DNA of 64,000 nucleotides from Eutreptiella sp. 'Long Island Sound 2002'. Its lineage: Eukaryota; Euglenozoa; Euglenophyceae; Eutreptiales; Eutreptiaceae. The DNA is taken from NCBI GenBank assembly GCA_964036045.1, contig OZ038379.1:68230719-68294718 (forward strand). The letters run 5' to 3'. Positions 20,041 through 29,383 of the stretch are shown here, piece by piece. A program made the position numbers and the translations under genes. Within the stretch, counting starts at the first letter, position 1. Each line of letters opens with the position of its first letter. The notes beneath the pieces are model-generated. The model did not search any database, had not been told where the DNA came from, and was given only the letters and a program-made list of their open reading frames with translations.

Positions 20041-22124
20041 TGCACCAGGAGGTAGTGGGAAGGGCGCGCCTGCCACCACGCATGCCTACCAGAGTAACAG
20101 TGATGGCAGACTCCGATGGGTCCCTCGGGCGGGACGACCGCCACCACCGCCGGTCCCGCTCCCGCTCCCCCGTCTCCTCCCCAGAGTGGACGGGGGAGAC
20201 CCTCGCGGAGCGCGAGGAGCGGAGGCTGGCGGAGGCGGCGGTGGTCGGGCCGCCGCCGCCGGCCCGGGAACCTGGGCCAGCCGAGACGGCCGCCCCCGCC
20301 GCCCAAGCGGCCAGCCCCGCCGCCCCGCCCCCCCCTGACGCGCAGGAGGCGGAGACCGCGGCGAGCCACGCCGCGGCCCCGGCCGCGGCCCCCGGCACGC
20401 CGCCGGCAAGGGGGGCAGCCCCGGCGCAGGAGCCGGACGCGTCGCCGAGGGCTGCCGCAGCCGCGCAGGAGAGCAAGCAGGGCGCAAGAGGGGTTGCGAC
20501 GGACCCCGCACGGGCCGTGGGCGCCTCGCCGGCGGCCGCCGCGGCAGCAGAGAAGACCGAGGAGGGTGTGCGAGGGTCTGCGACCGCGGCCACGGGCGCC
20601 TCGTCGGCGGCCGCCGCGGCAGCGAAGGAGAGTGCGGAGGGCGCGAGAGGGGCTGCGGCCCCTGGCACGCCGCGCAAGCGGGGGAAGAACCCCGCACGGG
20701 CCGCGGACGCCTCGCCGGCGGCCGCCGCAGCAGCAGCAGTGGGCAGGGAGAGCGCGAAGTACCGCGCCCACGCCAACCCCGCCCACACCCACACCAGCCC
20801 CCCCAAGCCGTACCCCCCCAAGCCCTTCCCCCCGGGGCGGGAGCGGCACGTCCGCCCCCCGACGCGCGAGCGCTCGCCGCCGGGCGTCACGCTGCCGCAA
20901 CTGCAAAGGCAGCAGGACGCCCGGCGAGTGGTCCAGGAAGGGCGCAGCGGCGAGGGGGAGGGGAGCGGCGGACGGCGTGACAGGCAGGGGGCAGGGGAGG
21001 GGTCAGGGCACGGGAAGGGCGCGCAGGGGCGCGGGCAGGGAGCCCAGGTGCAGGGGGCGGAGCGAGGGGAGGTGGGAGAGCGAGCGGGCCGGGGCGTGGT
21101 GGACGAGAGGCGGGACCCGCGACACGGGCAGGGGGTCGGGGAGGGGCCAGGGCACGGGAAGGGTGCTCAGGGGCGCGGGAAGGGTACCCAGGCGCAGGGG
21201 GCAGGACAAGGGGGGATGGGAGAGCGAGCGGGCCAGGGCGTGGGGGACGAGAGGCGGGACCCGCGACACGGGCACGGGACCGGAAAGGGGCCCAAGGGCA
21301 AGGGCAAGGGCAAGGGCAAGGGCCCCAAGGGACAGGAGGGACGGGGCATGGGAGCCCAGGGGGGGGGGCGGGGCGAGGGGAGGGGGGCAGAGGGCGGAGC
21401 GCCCCCGCAGCCGGACGTGCAGCCGGTGAGGTGCATCCCCCCCGGCATCCAACAGATGCCGGCACACCACACCTACCACCACCACCACCACCACCACCAC
21501 CACCTCTACAACATCGACCCTGACGCCGGCGAGCTCGTCCCCCCCCAACCCCCACGACACCAGCACCAGCAAGCCCCCCCCGCGCCGAGGGCGGAGCCGG
21601 CGCGGATGGCCTCGGCGGAGGGGGGACGGGGCGTGGCATCGGCGCCGCAGGTGCAGGAGCAGCGAGGGGGGCCGGCACGGGGGGCGGAGGAGAGCCGGCC
21701 GTGGGACGTGGACTGGGGCGCAGTCCCGGACCCGCTGGGGGGGGAGACCCTCCCCCTGGTGGGGGAAGTGTACGGGTGGTTGTGCTGGGCCAACCAGGGG
21801 ACCTCCAGGAGGTCGCGGAACCGGTCCTTCGATGCCGTGCTCCTCCGGAGGGACGGAGGAAACCGAGAGGCACCCCCGGGGGGGTGGGCGGCCCCAGAGG
21901 ACCACGAGAGGGTCCTCAGGTCAGTGATCCGGGCGGCGTGGCCCGACAGGGAGCCGATGTGGCCGGCCTTCCTGGAGGGGGGAGCGGTGCTCCGCATCAC
22001 GGATGCGGACGCCAACAACTGGCTCCCCCGGGCTTTGCGTAGCGCCCTCGCCCACTGGCGCTACCGCCGGCACAACCCGCCGCCGCCGCAGCCCCAGCCC
22101 CCACACAAGCGGCGGCGCAAGTGA
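20040..22124 (+). CDS. LINE-1 ORF4, 694-aa low-complexity protein with SR, GKG repeats and NLS
   Basis: The ATG overlaps the ORF3 stop as TGATG (20,038-20,042), a layout known from termination-reinitiation in some non-LTR elements. Residues about 35-45 are Arg/Ser-rich (RRSRSRSP). Residues 80-260 are Ala/Pro-rich with imperfect repeats. Residues 290-440 are Gly/Lys/Gln/Arg-rich and contain a 144-bp (48-residue) in-frame tandem duplication (GHGKGAQGRG at about 21,005 and 21,149). A poly-His run lies near residue 480. A compact C-terminal segment (565-675) contains GEVYGWLCWAN and ITDADANNWLPRAL, and the protein ends KRRRK, a likely nuclear signal. An RNA-binding or nuclear-localising accessory role is inferred from composition only. 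Confidence 0.6.
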   Translation: MHQEVVGRARLPPRMPTRVTVMADSDGSLGRDDRHHRRSRSRSPVSSPEWTGETLAEREERRLAEAAVVGPPPPAREPGPAETAAPAAQAASPAAPPPPDAQEAETAASHAAAPAAAPGTPPARGAAPAQEPDASPRAAAAAQESKQGARGVATDPARAVGASPAAAAAAEKTEEGVRGSATAATGASSAAAAAAKESAEGARGAAAPGTPRKRGKNPARAADASPAAAAAAAVGRESAKYRAHANPAHTHTSPPKPYPPKPFPPGRERHVRPPTRERSPPGVTLPQLQRQQDARRVVQEGRSGEGEGSGGRRDRQGAGEGSGHGKGAQGRGQGAQVQGAERGEVGERAGRGVVDERRDPRHGQGVGEGPGHGKGAQGRGKGTQAQGAGQGGMGERAGQGVGDERRDPRHGHGTGKGPKGKGKGKGKGPKGQEGRGMGAQGGGRGEGRGAEGGAPPQPDVQPVRCIPPGIQQMPAHHTYHHHHHHHHHLYNIDPDAGELVPPQPPRHQHQQAPPAPRAEPARMASAEGGRGVASAPQVQEQRGGPARGAEESRPWDVDWGAVPDPLGGETLPLVGEVYGWLCWANQGTSRRSRNRSFDAVLLRRDGGNREAPPGGWAAPEDHERVLRSVIRAAWPDREPMWPAFLEGGAVLRITDADANNWLPRALRSALAHWRYRRHNPPPPQPQPPHKRRRK

Positions 22125-22270
22125 AGGCCCAGACGGCGGGTACGGGAGGGTTGGGGGGCGGGATGGGCCCCCTGACCCACGCCCCCCCCACGGTAAGGCA
22201 CGACGTGCGGGGGCGCGCCGCCTCCCGCGAGAGGGAGTGCGGGGGCGACAAGCGCGGGGAGGAACCGGCT

Positions 22271-23314
22271 GCCCCGCAACCTGCTAACCACTGACCGCTA
22301 ACCCCCACGGCCACCCCCGGCCGGCCGGCGCCGCGCGGCAACGGCCGGGGAGGTGAGGGCCCCGGCGAGGGCCTGCGCGGGCATCCAGCTCTCGATAGGG
22401 GGGGCGGGTGAAGGGCGCGACCCCCTGGCCGATGACCAGGGCCGCCATGCCGCCCCCGCCCCCCGCCCCACGGCCGGCCAGAGGCATCGCCAGGGGGCCA
22501 AAGCGCCCCCCCCAACCCACCCCCCCCCCCCCGCACAGACCCGGGGGCGGGCGAGGAGGCGGCCCCCCCACCCCCCCCCCCCCCGCACCCACCACAGCAG
22601 GGGAGCCACAGGCGCGGCCCTCCGCCCCCCCAGGGCCGGGGGGGCGCCCCCCCCTCAGGGGGAATGGCGGCGCAATGCGGGCAACGGCGGCTGGGCCTGC
22701 TCCCGCGAACCCACACCGGCGTGCCGGAGCAACGCGCACGACGGAGCAGGAAGGAGGCCGCGCCCCACATGACCCTCCCGTAGCCACAGCCCGCTCCGAG
22801 GTGACAGAAGGAGGGTATCAAGTCAGATGGGGCCCCCAGGGAGGCGGTCCACGGGCCGCCCCTCACCCCCCCCACCCCGGGGCGGCACTTCAGCCCCGAC
22901 CGCAAGCGCGCGCCGGAAGGGAGCGCACCGGCGACACGGAGAGAGCCAGGAAGGAGTACCACAGGCCGCCGCCTGGAACGAGAGCAGGGAGGCCGCGGCG
23001 CGGCACCCCCCCCCCCCCGCCCCCCCACCGGCCCGCCAGCCGCGGGGGCCCCGGCCCCCACCCCCCGAGGCAGAAGGGACGGACCCCCCCGCCCGAGAGG
23101 GGAGCCGGAGTGTGACCCGCCCCCACGCCCCAGCCGCCGGCTCCAATGGGGGCCGCGAAGAGCAAGTGGGCCCACGCCTGCGCACCGGGACGCCGCGCAG
23201 ATCGTGCCCAGAGAAGCCGGGTGGGCGCGAACCGGAATGGTATGGGTGGCCACGCCCCCCATGGACAGCACGACACCAAGGGACGCCCGCTTTGTTGCCT
23301 ACCCAGGGAAAGCG
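22271..23314 (+). repeat. about 1-kb direct repeat in LINE-1 3' region, copy 1 (1,044 bp)
   Basis: Begins GCCCCGCAACCTGCTAACCA and contains GGCCACCCCCGGCCGGCC, long C runs, CGGCTGG(G/A)CCTG, ACCCACACCGGCGTGCCGGA and GTGTGACCCGCCCC, ending in TTTGTTGCCTACCCAGGG. The same order recurs from 23,315. C runs of 10 or more and G-rich complements are frequent. Long GC-rich ORFs on both strands are compositional. Confidence 0.85.
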
Positions 23315-24303
23315 GCCCCGCAACCCGCTAACCACTGACCGCTGACCCTCACGGCCACCCCCGGCCGGCCAGCGCCGCGCGGCAACGGCCGGGAGATGAG
23401 GGGCCCCAGGGAGGGACTGCGTGAGGATCCGGCTCTCGGTAGAGGGGGGCGGGGGAAGGGCGCGACCCCCCTGGCCGATGGCTGGCCCCCGGGGCCGGGA
23501 CCGCCAAGCCGCCCCCCCCCCCCTTTTGGCCGACAGGGGGCATCGCCAGGGGACCGAAGGACCCCCCCCACTCCCCCCCCCCCCCCCCCCTCCCACACAG
23601 GCCCGAGAGCGAGCGGGGCGGCGCCCCCCCCCCCCCCCCCCCCCGCACCCACCCCAGCTGGGGAGCCACAGGCGCGGCCCTCCGCCCCCCCAGGGCCGGG
23701 GGGGCGCCCCCACCCACAGGAGGAACGGCGACACGGTAAGGGCAACGGCGGCTGGACCTGCCCCCACGAACCCACACCGGCGTGCCGGAGCAACGCGCAC
23801 AACGGAACACGAAGGAGGCCGCGCCCCGCATGACCCTCCCGTGACCACAGCCCACTCCGAGGGGACAGAGGGGGGGTTTGCAGGTCAGCCGGGGCCCCCA
23901 GGGGAGCGGTCCACGGGCCGCCCCTCACCCCCCCCCGCCCCGGGGCGGCACTTCAGCCCCGACAGCACGCGCGCACCGGAGGGGAGGGCCAGAAAGGGGT
24001 ACCGCAGGCCGCCGCCCGGAACGAGAGCGGGGAGGCCGCAGCGCGACACCCCCCCCGAGGCAAGGGGGATGGGCCCCCCCCACCGAGAGGGGAGCCGGAG
24101 TGTGACCCGCCCCCCCGCTCCGGCCGCCGGCCCACAAGGGGGCCGCGAAGAACAAGCGGGCCCACGCCTGCGCACCGGGACGCCGCACAGATCGTACCCG
24201 GAGAGGCTGGGTAAACACGAACCGGAGTGGTATGGGGGGCCACGCCCCCCATGGACAGCGCAACGCCAGTGACGCCCGCTTTGTTGCCTGCCCAGGGAAG
24301 GCA
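23315..24303 (+). repeat. about 1-kb direct repeat in LINE-1 3' region, copy 2 (about 990 bp)
   Basis: Starts GCCCCGCAACCCGCTAACCA and follows copy 1 throughout, ending TTTGTTGCCTGCCCAGGGAA at 24,280-24,300. The length difference comes from C-run changes and small indels. After this point the sequence is single-copy. Confidence 0.85.
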
Positions 24304-24558
24304 GAGGGACGGAAAGAGGCAGAGCGACCCCCCGCCCTACAGTCAGTCGGCGACCCGGTGGTGCTACTGCCCGCCTCTTACCCCTGTGCACGTCAGTCGG
24401 CGATCCAACGCACCCCACCCAGCCCCCTCCCCCCCTGTCCCGACCCCGTGCGCGTGGACTGGGGCCTCCCGGCACGCGCAACACGCTTCACAGCGCACAG
24501 CCCCACCCTCAGGACTGGATTCATAGCCGACGACACCCCTCAGTGGCGTAAGAGACTC

Positions 24559-24630
24559 CCGCGGCCCAGTAGTGAGAGCGTCGGTCTTCAATCGTCCAGT
24601 GCGGGGGTTCGATCCCGGGCGTTGGTGCTC
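24559..24630 (+). ncRNA. tRNA-related (pol III A/B box-like) segment
   Basis: GGTTCGATCCC (24,606-24,616) is an exact B-box consensus. TAGTGAGAGCG (24,570-24,580), about 25 nt before it, resembles an A box. The T-arm pairs only at its inner bases, so this is not an intact tRNA. It is more likely a tRNA-derived SINE head captured in the LINE 3' region. Confidence 0.4.
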
Positions 24631-24852
24631 CTGGGATCCCTGCACGTAGAGCTCTCTAGTTGGCGACGTGGGAACCCCCCCCCCTCCAGCAACTCGCGCC
24701 ACCACCGATACCGGTGGATCGGGTGGAGGTCTCGTTCGTTTTACCCCCCACCCAAGAAAAACAAAAGACATGGGAGCCACCCACCCCTGCAGCAGTGCGC
24801 ACCGTCACCTGTACTCAAACAGGTCGATGGGAGGCCTCGCCCGGTATTCGAA

Positions 24853-24935
24853 GGGATCGGTGGGAGACCACCGATCCCGGGGTTCGAACCAGCTCCTTCG
24901 CGGCGCGCGCCTGGTGCGCTACCTCCGGGGCGGCT
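24853..24935 (-). ncRNA. second tRNA-like segment next to a perfect hairpin
   Basis: On the - strand TAGCGCACCAGG (24,910-24,921) matches the A-box consensus and GGTTCGAACC (24,881-24,890) the B box, but the 19-nt gap is short for a tRNA. Immediately beside it GGGATCGGTGG-GAGA-CCACCGATCCC forms an 11-bp perfect stem (24,853-24,863 with 24,868-24,878) and a 4-nt loop. Confidence 0.35.
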
Positions 24936-26180
24936 GCCTTCAGAGATACACCGGCACCCGGGTCACAGAACAAACGCGCCCGCAACCCCCTCCCCCTGTG
25001 CTAAGAGTAAGCCCGCGGTAGGGCTGCTCTGCTGGGCCATGAACCGGGACATTGGAGCACCACTCCAGCCACGGTCACCCCAACCCCCCCACGCATCCCG
25101 CAGGGCGAAGCTCCTCGCGCATCAGGCTCGTCATGAGAATCCGGCGGGCCGGCGCCTGGACACCAAGACAACACCTCTCTCCCCCCCCGCAAGAACAGAG
25201 CGGGGCCCCCACAACCGCACGCCCGCAACGCAGACCCCGACAGCCCACCTAGTGGACGGGCAGAGGAGGGAAGAGGAACGCAAGACCCAGAACGCCCCAC
25301 GCAACGGACGAAGGCACCCCCCCAGGGGCCGCGCAGCCGCCGCCCCCGCAACCCCAAGCCAAGTAGGGGGGAACCGGGACCGGACCGCCCCCCCCCAAGC
25401 ACGCCAGACGGAGCACGGGACCGGGGCAGGACACGCGGAGGGGCACGGACCACATGGAACGGCCCTACCAGCGCCCAGTGCCGGGACCACGCGAGATGCG
25501 CGCGCCACACCACCCAGCGGGGAGCGGACACCGCGAGAGCGCGAGCGCACACACACGAAAAGGACACGCGGGGACCACCAGAAGGGCAACCGGACCGAGC
25601 GCGCGGAACGCACAGACCACATGGAATGGTGTACCAGCGAGCGAGGATAAGGGACACCCGGACGGGACGGCCCGCCACACGCAACGCGGGATACGCGGGG
25701 CGGGAAGGGGGAAGAAGGGGAGACACAACACCAGGTACCGGCCCGAACCCCCCCGAACCGGCCGCGAGCGCCGCGCACACACAGACGGGACACTGCACCC
25801 GCCAAGGCAGTAGTGGCGCACAGCGCCACGCCCCAACCCCTAGGCTAGGCAGCCTCCGCGCCAGCCCAAGGGGGTCCCACTGGCGACAAGCCAGTAGCAC
25901 GGGCCCGGCGGCGCCGGTGCCCCGGGCGACCACGCATTAGGGGGGCGACGCAGTGGGTAAGCGCCCGCGGCCACGGCTGCGAATTGATGCACTGACCGGG
26001 GAGTGGCGAAACGGGGACGCCGGGGAAGGACGGGGCTCCGAGCTCTGTGAACCCGGGGGACTCCGCCACCAGGCAGGAGGTGCGTCTTGGAGGGCCCCCC
26101 ACTAGGACCCGGTGGGGAGGATATCACCTGGCCCGACCAGGTGGCCCCCCGGGGCCGAAAGGCGTCTAGTACCCGCAAAT

Positions 26181-26208
26181 TCAAACCTCAAACCTCAAAC
26201 CTCAAACC
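26181..26208 (+). repeat. (TCAAACC)4 tail at the LINE-1 3' end
   Basis: Four tandem 7-bp units (TCAAACC) stand exactly where the GC-rich element gives way to ordinary sequence. Short tandem tails in place of poly(A) are typical of several non-LTR clades, so I take this as the element 3' end. Confidence 0.6.
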
Positions 26209-26433
26209 CCAGCTCTCTCTCTTCCTCTTCACAGTCTGAGTGACCACCTCCTCGACTGAGAGGGCCTTGAAGGCTGACTGGAGTCCATCCAAAGAGTCCT
26301 CAGCCACGTCCACTGGCCCATGTAAGGGCTCCGAAGGTACAGCGCTAGGTCCAGGTCCAGGTTCACCAGGTGCTGGCCTTGCTGGTGCCTCAGGCGCTGA
26401 CTTCACGTCGGTGTCCTCCTTCTTTGTGTCCAT
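26188..26433 (-). CDS. hypothetical 81-codon ORF, possible first exon, abutting LINE-1
   Basis: The ATG is at 26,433 on the - strand. The protein is acidic and Pro/Ala/Glu-rich (MDTKKEDTDVKS...), with a Leu-containing helix (LDGLQSAFKALSVEEVV) and a basic KRKRES, and then runs into the LINE-1 tail. A TATATAAG motif lies 18-26 nt upstream (26,451-26,459), too close to the ATG for a classic TATA promoter. Composition looks more like a real coding exon than its surroundings do. I cannot assign a function, and the 3' part is probably lost to the LINE insertion or lies across an intron. Confidence 0.35.
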   Translation of the reverse strand: MDTKKEDTDVKSAPEAPARPAPGEPGPGPSAVPSEPLHGPVDVAEDSLDGLQSAFKALSVEEVVTQTVKRKRESWGLRFEV

Positions 26434-27308
26434 CTTCGTTCGCCCTTCTGCTTATATATGACTGTACTCGGCGCACTGGATGTACGGCACAGGGTTGCTG
26501 CCGGTACGCAGAGACAGTCTGCCTCTTGCTACCAGAAAAGTTTATAGTGATTTCAACACTGTGTTTGTGCCTCCCCTGCTGCTTGCTGCTGGTGTAGGGT
26601 TTCCTGCTGCTTGTTTTTGGAGATGAAAATGTTTTAGTTGCTGAAATACAATCAATCCAGGATAGCCCAAGCCAGAAGTGAGCAAGTAGAAGAGAATCAG
26701 GATCAAAGCATGAAGGGCTGCAGTGTAAACAGTGAAAGATGAAAGGATATTCACAGAAACTGCAACTCAGGTCAAATCCGATTGCATATTCACAAAGATA
26801 GCTGAAATGTTTTGGGAAAGAGTTGGAAAACTGCCCCATGGTCACTCTATCTCCATAGTGCCATCTTAGGAGATGTGCACTCTTTGTTTTGGGTCCCATA
26901 TGTGCTGAGGTGGCAGGGCATGTGGCGATGAGGTCACTGCTATGTCACATGGGATCTTCCTACTTAGCTAGGCTGACCGGGAATTGAACCCAGGACCTCT
27001 CAAAAAGAGGTGCCCAGCCCCCTAGGGTGCATACCACTAGGAGAGCTAGGAATTGTTGAGAAAACATAGATAAATTCATAGGCTCTGCCCACGATATGTC
27101 AGTTCTCAGTCAACTCAGGAAAAGAGGATTTGCCTCACATTGAAAGGGGATTAAGGGGTCCACTCCATATCCTGACTGGGTGTATGGTTCCATAGGTCAA
27201 AATGTGTTATCACCACTTTTGGTGGGGCCAATACTAAGATAGAAATGCCTCGATGCTCAGTGCATCTCTAATACAACTAGAGTATGCCTCAAAGCATTGG
27301 AAAAGCAC
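26434..27308. other. unassigned spacer between LINE-1 flank and A-poor block 1
   Basis: Mixed-composition sequence. Small - strand ORFs (for example 26,542-26,754, with one hydrophobic helix) lack recognisable motifs. It contains one tRNA-like segment at 26,968-27,050. Confidence 0.4.
26968..27050 (-). tRNA. tRNA-like sequence, possible tRNA-Lys(UUU) pseudogene or SINE head
   Basis: On the - strand a T-arm CTGGG-TTCAATT-CCCGG (26,977-26,993; B box GGTTCAATTCC) lies beside ACCTC-TTTTTGA-GAGGT (26,995-27,011), a 5-bp stem with a 7-nt loop whose anticodon position reads TTT. TCCTAGTGGTA further upstream resembles a D-arm/A box. No matching acceptor stem is seen, and the variable loop is almost absent. 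I read this as a decayed tRNA or tRNA-derived element. Confidence 0.35.
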
Positions 27309-28700
27309 TTTTTCTTACTCGCTCCCCTGTGCTGTGTCCTGTGTTCTGTGGCTCTTTGTTGCCGTGTGGTTCTGTGCTGTGGTGCCCCGCCGTCCGTTGT
27401 GCTTTGTTCTGTGGTCAGTGTGGCGCTGTGTTGCTCCTTGGCGCCGTCTGTGGTGCGCTATGCTTATTTTTTGGTGGTGTTTCGTGCCCCCGTCGTGTGC
27501 CCCTGGTTGTTCGTTGCTTGGTCTGGTGGCCTGCTTGCGTGTTGCTTTGTTCGCGCTGGCTGGTGCTGTGTGTTGTTGCCTGTGGTTGCCCGCTGTTCGT
27601 TGCTGGGCCTGGTCCCCTGCTGTTGTTTTCCTCTGGCGTGTGTTGTCTCCATTGCTCCTGCCTGGACGCGCAGCTTGCTGCCCTGCTGTGTGCTGTGGTT
27701 TGTTCTGGTGCCGTGCTTCCCTGTGCTGTCTCCTGTGCGCTGTGGTGCTGTGTTGCTGTGTGGTGCCGTGCTGTGGCGTGCTGCTGTCCGTTTTTTATTT
27801 GCTGGTGGTGTTGGTTTGTGTCCTTCCCCGGTGTGTGCGGTGCCGTGTTGCGCTGCGCGCCGTGTTGTTCGGTGCCGGTTTGGTCGTTGGTGCCTCGTGC
27901 TGTGGTGTGTCGCTGTGTGTTGTGGTGTCTCCCTTGGCGTTCTGTGGCGTGGTGATGCTGCTCTGGTGCTTCATGGTGTCTTCCAGTGCCGTGCTGTGTC
28001 CTGTGGTGCTGTGTCGCCTTGTTGTGCCGTGCTGCTGGGGTGTGCTGTGTGTTTTGCTTTGCTGCGGGTGATCGTTTTTCCTTTAAAAACCAATTTTTAG
28101 TTTTTGAAAATAAAAATTAAAAAAGATAAAATGAAATGAAATTATACTCTACCCAACTCACGCCTGCAAGCAGGCAGCAATACCAAGGTTATTTTGCTGA
28201 CTTACGTGTGGCCGCGCGATGTCGAAGAGGGTGTTCTTGCTTGCAAGGGGTTGACCGCGTTTCCCCCAGGGCGGGTCGCCTAAGCTGACGAATAGGGGTA
28301 AGGGGGGGAACGAAGGAGGGGAGGTAGGTGCATGGAGAAAAAAAGAAAATGAAGGGAGGCAGGGCGAAGGGACGCGGCGGCTTAGGAGATTTTTTCTAGT
28401 TCTACGCGCTGCTCGCGACACGGTTTTCTTCGCGCCTATGGCTAGTTAGATAACGAGGGGGACGGCGTCATGCTCCTATAAGCGTTACGGTGCTTATGGC
28501 CTGAACTCTTCACCCATTTAACTTTGAAAACATTTTCGTCATGTTTTTACGCGTTTCGCAGCGCGCTTTTTGGCCTAAGCATTTTTTACGCTAATTAGCT
28601 TCATTTTCAGCTATTTAGAAAATTTTTTCGTTGTGTTTTACCTATCTTTTTCTTTCATTCTGGCACAGAGCACCAGCGCGTGCGACGATTCAAGACACCC
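27309..28700 (+). mobile_element. A-poor repeat element, copy 1 (A-depleted block plus shared tail)
   Basis: From 27,309 to about 28,085 the + strand is almost free of A and rich in TGCTGTG and TGTGTG words. Because TAA, TAG and TGA all need A, all three + frames stay open (Cys/Leu/Val-rich). T-poor complements keep - frames open too. None is likely a protein. From about 28,140 a different, A-containing 560-bp tail follows with GACGCGTTTCGCAGCGCGC-like and GCTAATTAGCTT motifs. It is clearly related to 48,240-48,825, which follows a second A-poor block. Shared order in two places argues for one mobile or duplicated unit. Confidence 0.55.
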
Positions 28701-28727
28701 TCTGAATGGAGCTCTGATGGTACCCCA

Positions 28728-29000
28728 CTACTTCCTCGGGCCATGATATCTCTGCTGCTTTCTTTGCCACTTTATTAGGGATGATTCTGCTTGCTTGTCG
28801 ACTTCTTTGTCATCCTCCTCATCTTCATCGCTCCTGTCAGTATCTCCACTGGTGACCGGTGTTGTGGCTCGGGGCTTAGAAGCAGTCTTCCCTTTCTTTT
28901 GAGCAGCTTCTTGACCAGTCAACTTCCGATTTGCTTCAGCGGCTAGCGCGGCTTCTGCGTGACCCTTCTCTTCGAGCTCTTCTTCTGTCACGTGGCACAC
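28728..29000 (-). CDS. hypothetical charged low-complexity ORF (90 codons)
   Basis: - strand ORF starting MCHVTEEELEEKGH, with an Ala/Glu/Lys helix (EAALAAEANRKL), a KKGKTASKPRATT linker and an acidic run (DRSDEDEEDDKEVDK), ending in a basic stretch. It looks like the C-terminal tail of a larger protein, but no upstream exon could be joined confidently. The stop lies about 30 bp from the end of A-poor element 1. Confidence 0.3.
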   Translation of the reverse strand: MCHVTEEELEEKGHAEAALAAEANRKLTGQEAAQKKGKTASKPRATTPVTSGDTDRSDEDEEDDKEVDKQAESSLIKWQRKQQRYHGPRK

Positions 29001-29383
29001 AGTTTAACAATATTTGGCATCCAGAACCCAAAGAGGAATCCCACCGTTGGTCTATTTGGCTTGCCGATCACAATCACCAGAATCATCCAGGCCTTGGCCA
29101 TGTGTCAAGACGTGGCTCAGCTGCCTAGCACTTCGTTGTCCCAATCAGCGGCTCTGTCTGCAGACACAGCAAGAAGGTACATGCGAGAGTCACGCTGGAT
29201 GGGCGCAATCGTACAAGCCATGTCCGGTGGATGATCCTTGATCGGGAGACTAGCCGTGAAGCCCGGCTACTGTTTTAGATTATTCAAGCGAGTATCAAAA
29301 TACCACATGACATGATTTATAGGAAGGGATCGCCAAACTCGGATTCATCGATCTCTTTCATTTGGGTCGGGCCAAGGGTCGGA
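29001..29383. other. unassigned short interval
   Basis: Overlapping 65-91 codon + strand ORFs and short - strand stretches occur with no recognised domain. This could be intron or exon remnants of the gene fragments on either side. Confidence 0.3.

Larger units (their letters stand above)
24304..26180. other. LINE-1 3' region, GC-rich, non-coding
   Basis: Long ORFs on both strands (for example 24,232-25,650 +, and 25,001-25,933 -) cover the same bases with no recognised motif and reflect the lack of A/T-rich stops. The stretch 25,940-26,050 (GACGCAGTGGGTAAGCGC) is weakly tRNA-like. It contains the pol III-like boxes and the hairpin listed separately. Confidence 0.5.
1..26208 (+). mobile_element. 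LINE-1: GC-rich multi-ORF non-LTR retrotransposon (5' end outside window)
   Basis: The element is GC-rich and read on the + strand. In order it has ORF1 (split by an insertion), ORF2 with endonuclease and reverse transcriptase, ORF3, ORF4, a repeat-bearing 3' region and a 7-bp tandem repeat tail at 26,181-26,208. No LTRs or integrase are visible. Endonuclease plus RT plus a microsatellite tail is characteristic of non-LTR elements. The 3' limit is inferred from the tail and from the drop in GC content there. The 5' end lies before base 1. Two extra ORFs downstream of the RT ORF are unusual for LINEs. ORF2 is open over 2.2 kb of codons, so the copy is fairly young apart from the insertion, one frameshift and one stop. 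Confidence 0.7.

Noticed and set aside
19321-20906. Long - strand ORFs opposite LINE-1 ORF3 and ORF4 (405 and 368 codons)
   Set aside because: They are shadows of GC-rich coding on the + strand. Position, TGATG coupling and the SR/NLS features favour the + strand frames.
24232-25933. 472-codon + ORF and 310-codon - ORF in the LINE-1 3' region
   Set aside because: Opposite-strand ORFs over the same GC-rich stretch, Pro/Arg-rich without motifs, one crossing pol III-like boxes and a hairpin; best explained by base composition.
26968-27050. A functional tRNA-Lys gene
   Set aside because: The T-arm and anticodon arm fold, but no acceptor stem pairs and the variable loop is nearly missing; kept only as a tRNA-like sequence.
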